Assembly (NCBI GenBank): GCA_013398295.1
Contig: VZSF01008207.1
Location: forward strand, 1,116,621 to 1,180,620
Direction: 5' to 3'
DNA from: Chionis minor
Taxonomy: Eukaryota; Chordata; Aves; Charadriiformes; Chionididae
DNA: 64,000 nt
Positions 1 through 12,130 of this stretch are shown in pieces (positions within the stretch are counted from its first letter, which is position 1; the number at the start of each line of letters is the position of its first letter). Both the position numbers and the translations under genes were made by a program. The notes beneath the pieces are model-generated. The model ran no database searches and had not been told where the DNA came from. It saw only the letters and a program-made list of their open reading frames with translations.

Positions 1-3000
1 TTTGAACATTTTAGGAACCCGCGACTGAAATTAAGGTCTGTTCCACATTACTCTTATTTCCAGGGCAAGAATCATCCTGGGACCATGTACACAACTTTGG
101 TTTGGCTGTATCCCCCTCCCCAGATCTAACAACTCTGCCTACATTTACATAGGCAACTAAAGACTGTGCTGCTCATCACAATGTCCCTTTCAACATGTTG
201 AGCGGTACTGTGGCTTCATCATGTTTGATGTCCCATCAGTGCTGCCTATGAGTAATGGGTGGCCAGAGGTTGCAACATGTTTTCAGAGCACGTGCCTACA
301 AAACTTCCACTACACAGAGGTGTCCGTGTAAGCTGCCTCATTCAGTGACACTTAAGGCCACATCCTGCTACAGGCAGTATAAGACGTTTTCATCAGGTGT
401 GTAATGGTTGTTAATGAAGAACTAACCAGTGGGAGTTGCACCAAACCATCCCACTTGTGTGATATCATCTTTGCAAAGGGAGGCATCCCGGAGTTACATC
501 AAGCTCACTCACAGCGACTCTCAGCCTGTGGCTTTCAGTCTCTTTGGGGCAGCTTACTTTGCTTATACATTCACCAAGATACCAGGACAGGTAACTCCCC
601 TCAGCTCAGTTCTTTCAGGACTCGATGCTACACTTTGTCAAGGTGAGTGAAGTGGACAGTTCTAGAAATATGGTCCTCTGAAGCTGTAGCATTTCCATGG
701 GTTCAGTTATGGGTTCCACAACTTCAGACCTATCCCTGGTTACCAGACCATTATTTACACATTCATGAAAAAAGGTTAGTTCACAGGTATATATAACAAA
801 CCCTTGGGTTTTTGTCCATGTGATATATATTCTGAAATACTGCCACATGTTCAATATATGCAATAATAACAGTGATTTGTGCCTGAATCCTCATCTTCTT
901 TTACATACTATCCCCAGTGTTGTCACAACTGCTGAACTCTTCTCTGGCTAGGTCCATCCCATACCTTCTAAACTTAAAGTAATTGGCCAGGTATTCATAA
1001 AAATACCTGTCTTCTGATGGTGGAGCAGAAGAGAGTGGCCTGGGGGTTTCCCTTGCCTTTTGGGACCTGTCTTCTTGCTAGTGGCTCCAGTAGTCCACCT
1101 TCCACCCCTGATATCCATCCCAAAAGGAAGCTCTGGGAAGTCCTGTCCTAGCGAGTATGAAATTAGCTGAAGTGATGGTGACACACACAAAAAGAAGGAT
1201 GCAACATGTGTGTCAGCCCACTCTCATCTGTGATGAGAAGGGAGGGCATTTGGTTTTTGTTTCACTTGTGGGCAGAACAAGTAATTCCAGACACTTGGTC
1301 CCAAACTGATAAATTTCCAACCTCTTGGACATCTTTGTGAATCCTCTCAATGGATTGCCCTCATGCACATTCAGGAACCAGGTCGTTTCTGGGATGTAGT
1401 TAGTGAGTGTGAGCTGCCAGACTACCAGCTCCTGAAGAGGACTTTTATTACGGGACACCTGTAGGCACCCTTGTCCTGCCTGGGGAAGGAATAAGCCCTG
1501 CCCAGTGGTCTCCCTCTAGCTCTACATCTCCCTTCACCCCAGCACATAGGTGGGGCTTTGTTCCATCCTCCTTCTCACTCAGGTTCTCTGATAACCTCTG
1601 TGGCTGGCACTTCTGCATTGCCACTGCTGACCCCTGAGCCTTGAGGCTGGATTCTCCTTCCCCAGAGATACACATCCGCCTCCCCGCTCATCCCTGCAGT
1701 TTATCCAGGCAAGATACTATCTCAAATCCACCTTTCTTAGTCCCAAAACCTCCTCCTTCCAGGCCACCATGTCTCCTCACTGCTGTTGCAATCTTCTTCT
1801 CCACGAGACCAGCTCCCACACAGGCAGATGACCACCATCTTCCTTGTTGCACAAAGCAGCCCCTGGCATAATGTAACTAACTGCTGTTTATCTCAAATAT
1901 GGCCTTTTTTATTCCCCCTTCACTTCCCCCTCTGCACCTCTGGAGCCCAGTCCCAAGTGCCTTTGGTTCAAGGGACCTATGGAGCTCCAGCAACATTAGA
2001 TTCAGATCTCAGTCCCAGCTGCTGCCTCCCTTCCTCAATATCCATACAACGTGATATTGTATGGAATTTATCTCACCTAAATCATTTCATCATCTAAGAA
2101 GGGTCTGGTCTTAGCTTGGCACCCCAGACTCTCCCTAAAATCTATAAATAGTCATCTAGGACTGGTAGGATGCTCAGGCCTCTGGAGGTACCCATTTGTC
2201 CCCCGTGCCTGCCAGGAGGAGCTTGGTGTGAGCAGTTCGCTCAGTGGCTGCTGATGTTAAGTGAAATGAAACCCATCTGTGTCACTCCGCTCCTCTTCTC
2301 AAAAATGACCACTTGCAACCATCTCCCCAGACCTCTGGACTTCGCTTCTGCTGGACCTGCCTCCAAAGTTAACTTTTCTGTCTCATCGCTACCTTGTAAT
2401 TTCTTTCTTCTCGTATCCTATTTTTCATGTCTTGCTCATCCCAGGTTGCAATTACATTACTCATGGCAGGTCAGGCAAATGTGATGTCACAGGGGCTGGT
2501 AAAAACGCTGGTCAAATTTGACCCTTGCTAAGCCAGTATGATCTGATTTTTGGCTTCAACCCTACAAGCATGCACATACTTGTTTAATTGCGTGCATGAG
2601 TCGCGGTGCTACCTGCACTGGGACTACGGCCATGTGTGGAGGAAAGCACGTGCCTACAAGCGCAGAGGCTCACAGCCACAGAGAGGGAAGGGGCTGGTTA
2701 GACTCCTGTCGACTGTGGCTGGGTCTGGAGGTCTGCTATATCCCACAGCGGGCTCTGTTGTCACAAACAGGAAAACCAGGAAAATACTTAGGGTCTTGTG
2801 GCTCCAAAGCCTCAGTACAGGGCTGGCACAGGGGACCGTCCCTCAAAACGAGAAAGGAACAGAGAGCACAGCCATAAAACCCATCAGCCAGATGTCTCCT
2901 GGTCTTATCCTGGTGCAAAAGAAGTGACCCGCACAAGGCATGCGGTCAAGCTATAAATAAATCCCCGTGCTTGTACCTGCGTATTAACATTCATCCATCA

Positions 3001-3540
3001 CCACAGTTATTAGCCAGGACTGAGCTGTTACATTTTATGGCATTTAGGACAGACAACACTTTCTTCTGACTAAACGGTAGCTCCTGTGAACTAATTCACT
3101 CAGCTACGAACTATTACTATCACGATAAACTGTGCATCTCGTGGGTTAAGCATCAGGCAGAGAACAAAATGTTTCCACACACTCAGTAAGGATTGTCAAG
3201 ATACTGAGACAGGGTTAGAAACTGCTTCATGTAGGTGTCTATTTCAGGTGCTGCTGCCTCACGGAGGTCTGAGACAGCTGAGAGAGCTTTAAGTGAGAGC
3301 CAAAGCCTCTAATACAACCATCCACTGCTCAGTGAACACTCTAAGCCATGTTCATAGAACAGCTCTTCCCATCTCTACAGCTACAAAGAGTTTCAAAGGG
3401 TTTTGCTTTTGCAGGAGCTCAGTCCTGATCCAGTCTGCTGAAGTCAAAGAAAGACCTCCCTTGGCTGAAATAAGCATTGGTTTAAACCCTAGGAGAAGGT
3501 ATTTTTGTGAACTGTTTCTGAGAATCCTTTTGTACAAGGA
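1..3540. other. Unique non-coding sequence, no gene recognised
   Basis: I see no domain, RNA gene or repeat family here. Reading frames up to 162 codons exist on both strands, but none resembles a known protein and none has consistent coding character. One short exon-like segment (539-590) is listed separately. Base composition is ordinary, and there is a short CA-rich run near 1,183. Confidence 0.6.
539..590 (+). other. Exon-like segment, 52 bp, unproven
   Basis: It is bounded by a polypyrimidine-AG acceptor (ending GTGGCTTTCAG) and a donor CAG|GTAACT. One frame stays open through the segment and encodes the hydrophobic stretch LFGAAYFAYTFTKIPGQ after one leading base. A second donor (AAG|GTGAGTG) lies at 643. 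I do not recognise the peptide. The acceptor tract is only moderate, so this is more likely a chance pseudo-exon than a real one. Confidence 0.1.
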
Positions 3541-3542
3541 TC

Positions 3543-3575
3543 AAAAAGAAAAAGAAAAGAAAAAAAAAAAAAAAA
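3543..3575 (+). repeat. A-rich low-complexity run
   Basis: A run of AAAAAG-type units passes into about 18 consecutive A residues. No retrocopy or SINE body can be recognised just upstream, so I call it a simple low-complexity tract and not a retroposon tail. It lies inside a 162-codon reading frame as a lysine run, which argues that the frame is spurious. Confidence 0.85.
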
Positions 3576-4294
3576 GAGCTACAGGAATAGTGTGCCAGAG
3601 ATTATACTACCCTCATTACAATGCTTCTAGAAAAGGACCTGGCATTTTTATTTTGGGACAAAGATTCAGAAGTTCTCTAGCAGGTAACAATAGCTTTTCC
3701 ATGAGAAAGCTCATCAGATTCAGATCATTAGCTGTATGCCCAGATTTTCTCTTTTTCCTTGTACACTTTGTTTGTTTTTAACTGAAGCGAAGCTGTGAAT
3801 GCATGCCAGCCCTTTATCCTCCCAAAAAAGGGGGAAAAACTTAGTCATGATACATCCATCATTCACAATTCTTGCAACAGCCTGAATACATCAACAAAAA
3901 GGCCCAGTCTAATGAAAAAAAAACTTTATTTGGAAAAAAATAGTAAGTAAAACAAGTTTCCATATGTTTACCATAAAAATAACCTAGACTCCACCTTGGG
4001 GTGTATAAAAATACAGACTACAGATTGTATATTTTGGCATTAGTTAAAAAATGCCTTTGTAAACATACCCTATTAAAATTTAACTGCAGCTTTTATCATT
4101 TACTCAAGTAACATATGAAAGGGCTAGAACACATTTATCACAGAGGTAGTCATTTTATCAGGGCTTAGTAATAGCAGTGATGTATTGTGCAATTTGCAGG
4201 GCATGCCTGGTTTACAATACACAACTGGTGAGTACTTTCCATACACATCTGTAAAGTATCCTTTAAAGTGTATCCAGAAACATTAACACCTATT

Positions 4295-4329
4295 AAAAAA
4301 AAAAAAAAAAGAAAGAAAGAAAAGAAAAG
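4295..4329 (+). repeat. Poly-A plus (GAAA)n microsatellite
   Basis: Sixteen A residues are followed by GAAA units. No SINE or processed gene body is evident upstream, so it is treated as a simple repeat. Confidence 0.85.
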
Positions 4330-7226
4330 TTATAGGAGCAGCAGGCTTTTCAATCCTGTAGATAAGACTTAACATATGTGATTTGTGTCCAGACTGCTAG
4401 CCAAGAGAGGGACATACAGGCAGTACTGTGGCAGGAGAATGTTTCATTTACTTTTTTTTTAGTGGTTAGTGAGATGAAATTAGGACAAATATCCCCAAAT
4501 AGCTCTAGACTGACATTCAGCATCACTTTTTGGACATAGTTTTTACAGTATCAAAACAAATGTCGTAAGAGTTCACAGGACTCATTGAGCTGTCAGGTCT
4601 GTGTCCTTCCCATTCAGTTTGGATTTTAATGATCCAGAGAGAAGCTTGAAAGACTTCAGATCTTCTTAAGAAGTAGCTTACATGACTCACTGAGTTTTGC
4701 ATTACCCCAGCGATTGCCTGGCTAAGCGCTCATACCACCCACAGGCCAGTGGCAAACCCTCAGCATCCCTCTGTGCCAGCGGCACCCCGCAATCAAGCAG
4801 GAACAGCAATGAGCTCACTTGGGCCCTGCGTTTCTGCAAGAAAGTCCTGCAATAAACTTACTCTAAGCCTTTCAAAGTCGTCACTGCTTCTACTACAAAC
4901 AGAACACCAATAGAGGGAGAGTTTAAATGAAAGAGTTAAATCAAACCATTGCAGCTACTACAGTACAGCTGAGTAATTCCCTAGTTACTTTACCGAAGCA
5001 TCAAGAACCATATGAGTTCCACGCGTCGGTGCTGCATCTCAGGCTTGCTGAACATGCAGATGATAAGGTTTGTGCACGAGCAACATGTTACGATAGCAGG
5101 CAGTGCACACAACCAGGCAGTGTGGGCCAGAAGCGTTACACCACCGCGTTACCATGCAGCCTCATGTATTTGCATAGGAACGAGACACCAAAGGGTAGAG
5201 GTACTGAGCGATTTCCTCCTGCAGCTTTTCTGAGGTTACTCTGTTGTGTTAAAGAAAGGGGGCTGCTATTTATTTTTAAAATTGAAGGTCTTCTGTATCT
5301 TAACTATATTGCCTGGAAATTCCGCATATGAAGGTCTACAATTCAGTGTAAAAACACTAAATTCCTTTTTGTCCTTTCAAGTGGGAAAGCTTTCATCACT
5401 ACAAAAGAGGAGAAAGCAGGAGGAAAGTTAAGAAGATCTGCAGGTGGACAGCACAATGCCTCCTTTGATTTGAGGGGCAAAGTCAGTTGCTCAATAAACA
5501 GTCTGCTGGGTTTTTTTTTTTATTTTTTGAATGTGTGTGAGATTGGGAATTCAAAGGATTATATTCAGCACAACTTAGTTTTAGTAAAACACATATTCCA
5601 AGACCTGCACGCATCGCCAAATGTTACAGTCCATTTCATAAGACTTGAATATATCACTTCTGTTGTTGTTTCTGTTGCAGGAAAAATATCCTGAATGCAG
5701 GACAGTGTTTGATTTTGTAGCAAAGTGGATACTGGCTGTATATGGATTAACTAATTATCTCTGTTTACATAAGGAAAAGTTTGTTTTGATGTAGGATGAA
5801 AATGACTGGAAAATACAAGTCAGATATTTCATCTTTTCTTTCCCATGTGCCAGGCACACGTGCTAACAATATCCCCCAGCCATTCATCACACGTTCGGTT
5901 TGTTGTGCCTTAACCCCATGGAAGAAAGTCGCTCCCTGCGCCAAGCTGAGAATATGCATTACACAAATTTGAGCACAACACATCCTTGTGCTCCAGAATA
6001 GGGTGGGTTTTTTTCTTGAAGAGAAGTTTGGAAACTGGAAAAAGTGGGTATTGTGTTCCTGCCAGATTATTTTTGGAGGTAATTTATGTACAAATAAAAG
6101 GGAATATCCAGCAGACGATGCTGAATAAAAGCATTCAAGTGACAAAGAGCCAGTGGCATTTCTCAGCTATCTGATTACAGGAGAGTTTCTCCAGTCAGCA
6201 CAGCGTCCCTGAACCAATAGCAATTCTGCCCTGCAAGGCCACTTTGGGGAAAGCTCTGCATGCATGTCCAGAACAGTGTTTGCACTTTAACATCTGCTCT
6301 GCTTTATCAGTGCACTTTACAGCCACTGCTGTTAACTGAACTGTATTGCTGCCGCCAGGTACCTCTGAACCCCAAGCCTGTTGTTTTGCACAAAGAACCC
6401 AGGGCCAGGCAGACGGAAGAGAGGTCATGGGCAAGCATGACAGTCTGTGGCCAGTGTGAGAGCCACCGCCCCCAGAAGGGAGTCCGATATTATTCTGCTT
6501 AGTCTAAAAAGTACCTAGTGTAAAGCAGCAACCCAAACCATGACATCAGGGTTGCAACAAACAAACGTGAGTGAGAGCCTTAACCAGTTCACAGGGTTGT
6601 TCCCCCATTTTCCAGGACTTTAAAGTCAAATGCAGGTGACACAGGGACCAGTGGTGAGGGCATCCTGCTCGGGCACTTTTTTACCCCACCACCAGTGACA
6701 AGTGACTCAAGAATCAGAGGCTGCTTCTGCCCTAGAAGACCTGGCCCCCAGCACTGCCCACGGGGCTCTCTACTTGTGTTCACTGTTGGTTGCCCATGCC
6801 CTGGCCAGCTGTGGCCTGACTAGCCCCTGCAGATGGGAAGCGTGCCAGCCAGGGACTCTCCCAGGACACAGCAGAAACAAGGCAACCCTGTTGTGCAAGG
6901 GCGCAGGGAAGAGAGTTGAGCTGCGCAAGCAGAAGTCTTATCCTGGGCACAGGGAAACAAGCACCGGTCCATTTTTGTTTGCTGCTGTAGATGTAACCTC
7001 CAGCAGTACCTAGACAGCTCAGGTCTTGCTGTGGGTCTAGTCTATGCTGCCTGTGCACCTCCCGGCGTTACTCATTTGGGTACCACCTTCAGGCATTATT
7101 AACATTTCCTTTTAACGCTGCAGTGCCAAAACACCAACACCTTCAACAGGAGCAGGAGCAGGAGCAGGGCGTTTTGAGGTGGCTTTGTTTTGGTTTCTTT
7201 TTCTTTCTCCTTTTATTTTCTAAAAG
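4330..7226. other. Unique non-coding sequence, nothing recognised
   Basis: No gene, RNA or repeat family is seen apart from one small hexamer repeat. Reading frames of 60-134 codons occur on both strands without recognisable domains. A splice-acceptor-like tract (TTTCTGTTGCAG, ending near 5,680) is followed by AATAAA-type signals near 6,090 and 6,122, but no supporting open frame links them. Confidence 0.55.
7148..7168 (+). repeat. (AGGAGC)n short tandem repeat
   Basis: About three and a half copies of the hexamer AGGAGC occur in direct succession. It is a plain simple repeat. Confidence 0.8.
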
Positions 7227-7268
7227 AGGCTGGGAAGCATTTTGGCACACTTTAACATGAGAGATACC
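7227..7268 (+). other. Micro-exon-like segment, 42 bp
   Basis: The acceptor is among the strongest in the window: about 30 nearly uninterrupted pyrimidines ending TTTTCTAAAAG. The downstream donor is ACC|GTAAGT. The enclosed 42 bases are a whole number of codons and stay open as RLGSILAHFNMRDT. I do not recognise the peptide. A real micro-exon or non-coding exon is possible, but strong acceptor-like tracts also occur by chance in pyrimidine-rich DNA, and no partner exon can be tied to it. Confidence 0.18.
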
Positions 7269-8142
7269 GTAAGTTTCAGGGAACAAATAACATGTATTCA
7301 TAAAGCTCCTAGAACTGCAATGAAGACCCGAGGCATCCATGCCTGCCTCTGCTCCCATCACTACGGAGAGGACCCGCTGACCTTGCTGGGAGCAGACAGG
7401 TCCAAGGGGGACTATGCAGCCAGCTGGCTGCCAAAAGATGTGCTTCAGCTGTGTGCTCGCACAGGTTCAGGGGAAAAGGTGTTTTCCAGCTTGGGCATCA
7501 GCCCACCTGCGGGTCCTGGTGAGGCTGCCACCCCACAGCAAACCATCTGGTTTCCCTGTGCTCCCTTACGGCATTTCATCCCAGCACCAGGCAGGGACCT
7601 TCAGGGTCCTAGCCTTTGTCTCTCTGCCTGGGTTTGCATTTTGAAGCTTGAGAGTAACGCAGGTTACAAATAGGTAACAGGAGAGGATCCAATCACTCAT
7701 ACCACAGATTGCAGAGCTTAAGCAGCCCAGAGAATGCTATTTCATCTCAAATCAGCCCAATTCCTGCCGGAAGCCCCTGGGAAGGTCCCCGGTCACCACC
7801 CATGGTGGGGCCTGGGAAGATGCAATGATTGCTCATACCACCAGAAAGCCCATTGTCTGGGCAGCATTTACATGGCTGGAATGAATAATTGTTAAATTAT
7901 GGCGAGCTGAACATGGAAAACACCCACAACGAGCAGCAGGAGCATTAAGTGTACCATCTAATGGTTCTGTGGGTGACCACAATTATTCTCCCATCTTTTC
8001 TGGAAACAAATTGTCCAGCAAAACCACGCAGCTACAGGCGGGTTTGTTCTGAGGGCAGCACCGAAATGTCACAAAATAATTCCTGGGGGATATTTCTTCC
8101 CTCTACCTACTGTAACTGCCTGGTGAAGCACCAACCTGCGGG

Positions 8143-8372
8143 GAGACTACGGCACGTTCCAGCTTCAGCTGGCACGAGTTACCCGGAGAAGGTCAGAACG
8201 CAGCTCACCCTCCCGGTGGGCGGTGGGGCTCCATGTGGCGGCTGACATTTATCGACACCGCCCCCGAGTCCCCCCCACAACTTGCGTACAGGAGCGCTCA
8301 GCATCAGCGTCCTTCTGGTCACTGGCACCAGACAGCCCTCAAACGTCGCATTGCTGCGTCCCTGTGGCGCCG
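8143..8372. promoter_or_regulatory. CpG-rich patch, possible small CpG island
   Basis: By eye about 19 CpG dinucleotides fall in about 230 bp, far above the surrounding density, including GCGCCGG and ACGTCGC clusters. No TATA box, clear first exon or coding start is attached. It could be a small unmethylated island, an orphan promoter or enhancer, or chance GC-rich sequence. Confidence 0.25.
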
Positions 8373-9109
8373 GTCCAACCACCCAATGTGGTTTCCTGCA
8401 CACGGCTTTGGAATCACAAACTGTGGAAATATTTTATCTCCAGTTGCAGAATTATATCCCTGTGAATAGCATATCCTTCCTAATTAATAACTGGGGTATT
8501 GCCAAAAAAGTTATGAAAGCTTGTGTCCCTCTGATCGTCTGGTCGGCTTGACATTTTCCCAAGTTTTCATAAGTCATATTTTAACAAATAGCACTACTTG
8601 CCTTGTGCTTCTCAACGCTTTCTGGAATAATTTAGGGTAAAGTTCTTTAACTTAGAATTCTGACTTCTCCATTCTATTTCCATTCTAGCTCTGTCTGAAG
8701 ATAACCTGCCAATAAATTGCAGAAGCATAATATTAAAATTCCAGTGAACTGAGTGAATATTGAAGACGGAGGCGAAAACCAGTTTGCTACAAAAACTAAC
8801 AACTGATGATCTAATAGAGCTCAAACCTATTTGAAAATAAATTTGAAAGTAAGAGTTGTCAATTCAAAGTAGAAACATGGAAGTTGAATGTTTTTCCTAG
8901 TTTGAGGTAAAACAGAATCTAGGATGAGATTGCTTCATGTTTAATAAACTATTTGGGCCTTGCCATGCATTTTTGATATTTTGGCACTTTCCCTAACCTG
9001 GGAAGCCGGAAGGTAGAATGTGTTGGTTTTTTTGGTTAGGCTATTTTTTTTAATAAAGCCTTTAAAAAAGCAAACTAAGCTAACTAATTTGGAAAAGGGG
9101 AAAAAATAC

Positions 9110-9175
9110 CGAAAAACACCCAACCCAAAAACCAAACCAAGAAAACCAACCAAAACCAATGAAACAAAGAAACCT
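9110..9175 (+). repeat. A/C-rich low-complexity patch
   Basis: The strand is almost entirely A and C, built from irregular CCAAA/AACC units with no fixed period. Similar shorter patches occur at 17,831-17,860, 26,014-26,032 and 30,583-30,614. Confidence 0.7.
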
Positions 9176-10127
9176 CTAACCAAAGCCACATCACTATTAG
9201 AAAACACTTGCCGGGCCAGCCACAGCTCTGCTCCCTGCCCTGCACCAGCAGCAGTGGCAGCACTCACGTGGGGCACTGGGAATCCTCACTGGAAATGCCT
9301 GACTCCCTGCCTGACTTAGGGACCTGTGACCTGGGGTGTGCAGCACGCTTTTTTAGGGTTTTATTTTCTGAAGGGGAGTCCTATTTGTATTTTCACGAAG
9401 AGCAAATGGAAACCCTCACAATTCCTCCCAAAATGGAAGTCTCGCTCCCTGCCGGCCTTATCCACAGAGCTGTGTGCAGGTTGCCATGTCAGAAGCCCGG
9501 CTATGGCAGGCGTCGGCAGCCTCTCCTGACGGCAACGGGGCTCAGTATTTAAGTGACATCCAGAATCAAGTCGGGGCAGAAATTAGGATCCACACACACA
9601 AGGTTTGGGATCAACAGGGAGAAGTACTCAGTGATGTAACAACCTTTGAAATCACCCTGTTTGGCGCACGGTGTCTGCAGCACTCCAGTAATGCCATCAA
9701 AGCCCGGCAGATCCATGGCGTGTGTAAATCAGTGCAGCTCTACTGGTGCCGGTGGAGCCACACTGGTTTACGCCGGCCGAGGACCCAGTTCGAGGCATGT
9801 GAAATCATTGTAAAACAATGCAGGAGCAGGGGTGGGGGGCCGAAACAGTTCACAAGTTTGGTTTTGTTTTCAAAAGCCACATGCGGCTGGTCAAGGTGCA
9901 CTAAATTGTGGTGTAGCTGCCTTCTCAAGCCCTGCCATCATCATCATCGCAGCCGTGGGAAACAGCTACAGACAAGCCCCGCGAAATGACAAGGTAGATG
10001 AATGCTGGCAAGATGGGGGTATGTGCTACGGAAATAGCTCAGCTGTCTGTAGGTTCTCTTGTGGGAAAGCTGAATAAGCATGCTGGTCCCAAAAGAGAGC
10101 GTCTGACCCCCTCTATTTTCTGAACAG

Positions 10128-10203
10128 CGCTTCCATACCAAGAGCTCGGAAACTGGTTTGGGATATGGCACAATATATGCCGCCTATGGGCTTGATATCG
10201 GAA
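10128..10203 (+). other. Exon-like segment, 76 bp
   Basis: The acceptor CCTCTATTTTCTGAACAG has a branch-point-like CTGAC about 25 bases upstream. The segment ends in the strong donor GGAA|GTGAGT. Two of three frames are open across it (one reads RFHTKSSETGLGYGTIYAAY onwards, the other ASIPRARKLVWDMAQYMPPM onwards), so openness alone says little. I recognise neither peptide. It may be an exon of an unannotated transcript or a pseudo-exon. Confidence 0.2.
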
Positions 10204-11489
10204 GTGAGTGTCTTATGATAACTAATTGTGTGACTACAAATGGATTGGAGAGGTGCTCTGAAAAGACAATGAAGGTCCTTAAGCTCCTTCTGAATCCCCA
10301 GCCTTCTGCTCTCTTCTCAAGCGCCAGCAGTGCGTGACATCGCCCACCTTCAAAAATGTTGCCCACTTGTTCCATCAGCTAAAACGGAGCACCTGAGTCA
10401 CAGTTATCTCAAGGGATCATGGAGAAGGTAATTCAAGAGAAAAGGCTGTGACAAAAAGTGAAACTAGAATTCCTGAACTAAGAAGTTGCTATTTCTCTCA
10501 GGACAGGCTGAAATTTCACCAGGGCACGCTGCGTGAAAATATGGCAAGGAGACAACATTCAGTTTCACCTTTTGCAAGTCTCTATTTGTACCTTGTTGGC
10601 AACTGAATGCCTCCTAAGGCTTGGCATATGGTATCATCTGAAGCAAAAATAAAAATATTGCACCCATCTGTACTCTTACATGGTTTTGCTAGCCAATTTC
10701 TACACTCACAAAAGCAGATTATTTTAATGTTGTATTTTTTTAAAAAAATTCTTAAAGCGATGTCACAGAAGTGTTTTCAGTTTTGTGTATCTAAAGTCCT
10801 TCATCAGAAGAAACACTTCCAGAGAGAATCACATTTACTCTTGGGCTGTTATCCAAGATGTTGGTAGGATGAATGGGCCCTAACATGGAATTAAATGCAA
10901 TTAATGCCTATGGCAAAGTTCCTTTACATTCCGGTGAAATAAAGGAGAATTCATCTCTCATGTAATAAGCCTATTCAAGATCATGAACTGCATTAGTTAC
11001 TAATAGTCTTAGTCCTGTAGCATCTGTCAACTCCTTTAATGGTCCAGAGTTTGGGCCAATTAGAGAATAAGACTGGAACAAGTAGAGATAAAGTTTCTTT
11101 GAAAGTCCCAGTTTCTCTCTGCTGTCACCTTACCGTCAGAAAGTGCTTAACTGGAGCAGGCAGACAGCCAAACCCTATCTGGGAAAATTCCCCTCCTCAC
11201 AAGTTATCTATTTAATTCCAATGGCACTATTTTATAATGGCCCTTCCTGTTCCTTTCTCTTTCCTTCTCAATCTAGCCGTGCTGAAAAAGCGCCAGCTTT
11301 TCTTGTTTGGATTTAACATCCTAGCAATCTTACTTTTTTTTCTCTCTAAATCACTGGACAGCCCCCTAGTCTTTGAAAACTCTGGGTTATTTCTGGATGC
11401 GTATGTCAACAACAGCTTCTGGGGAAGGCTTATCTCGCCAGCTATAAACCCTTTTCCTACCTGACTCTCTTGAGAACAAGACATATTGG
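10204..11489. other. Unique non-coding sequence, nothing recognised
   Basis: No gene or repeat family is seen. Reading frames of up to 86 codons are unremarkable. The sequence is moderately AT-rich. Confidence 0.55.
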
Positions 11490-12130
11490 CTGCTCATAAT
11501 TCACGTAAATGTTCAATGTTTCATGACAAAGAGAAACATGCCGAATTATTTTTATCTCCTCTCCCGGAATAAATCCCCGCACAGTTCATTTCCAGGCATC
11601 CATCACTTCACACCAGAGGCAGGGCTTTGGTAACGAAGGGAGATCTAAGCGGAGAGGCCTCCGGAGCATTAACCTGCTCCGAGTGGGACAGAAGCAAAGC
11701 AGGACTGCATTCCACCTCCAGAAGTGAAACCTTGCCATGGTACATTTAAAGCGAAAATTTACCAACACGTGCTCACACGATTCGCTTAATTAAAAAGGGC
11801 CATAAGCAGCCTTGTTCTCTGCACTGGAGCGGATCTGTCTGGAAGTGTTGGATACCAAGGACAGATAGGAAACACAGCACGCATTGAAGGGAGCTATGGG
11901 AATAATTTGAAGCAAATATTTAAAAAGCAATAAATTCTGCCTCTATCTGCTGAAGAATGGCCATGAACCGAACTGCAACTTTGCTTCAGCTTATCTAATT
12001 TAATCATTTATCATTGAACCAAATGATTTTTGGTCTGTAAATTATGTAAATTCGTGTAAACAATGGAAACCCAGTCTGCGTTGACCAGCCCTTAACAGGA
12101 AGAGATATATTGCTGCTCCAGCCCTCTGAC
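11490..12130. promoter_or_regulatory. Candidate conserved non-coding element
   Basis: This roughly 640-bp block lacks repeats, has no long frames and is dense in homeodomain-type cores: CTTAATTAAAA near 11,786, ATTTAATCATTTATCATTG near 12,000, and a TAAATTATGTAAAT motif near 12,040. Its texture is that of vertebrate conserved enhancers near developmental genes. That is inference from appearance, because no alignment was possible. Confidence 0.25.

Larger units (their letters stand above)
7269..10127. other. Unique non-coding sequence with CpG patch
   Basis: No coding gene is recognised. The interval holds a CpG-rich patch (8,143-8,372), an enhancer-like AT-rich stretch near 7,860-7,935, an A/C-rich low-complexity patch (9,110-9,175) and a short CAT repeat near 9,937. 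The longest frame (9,474-9,989, 171 codons, +) has no recognisable domain. Confidence 0.5.
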
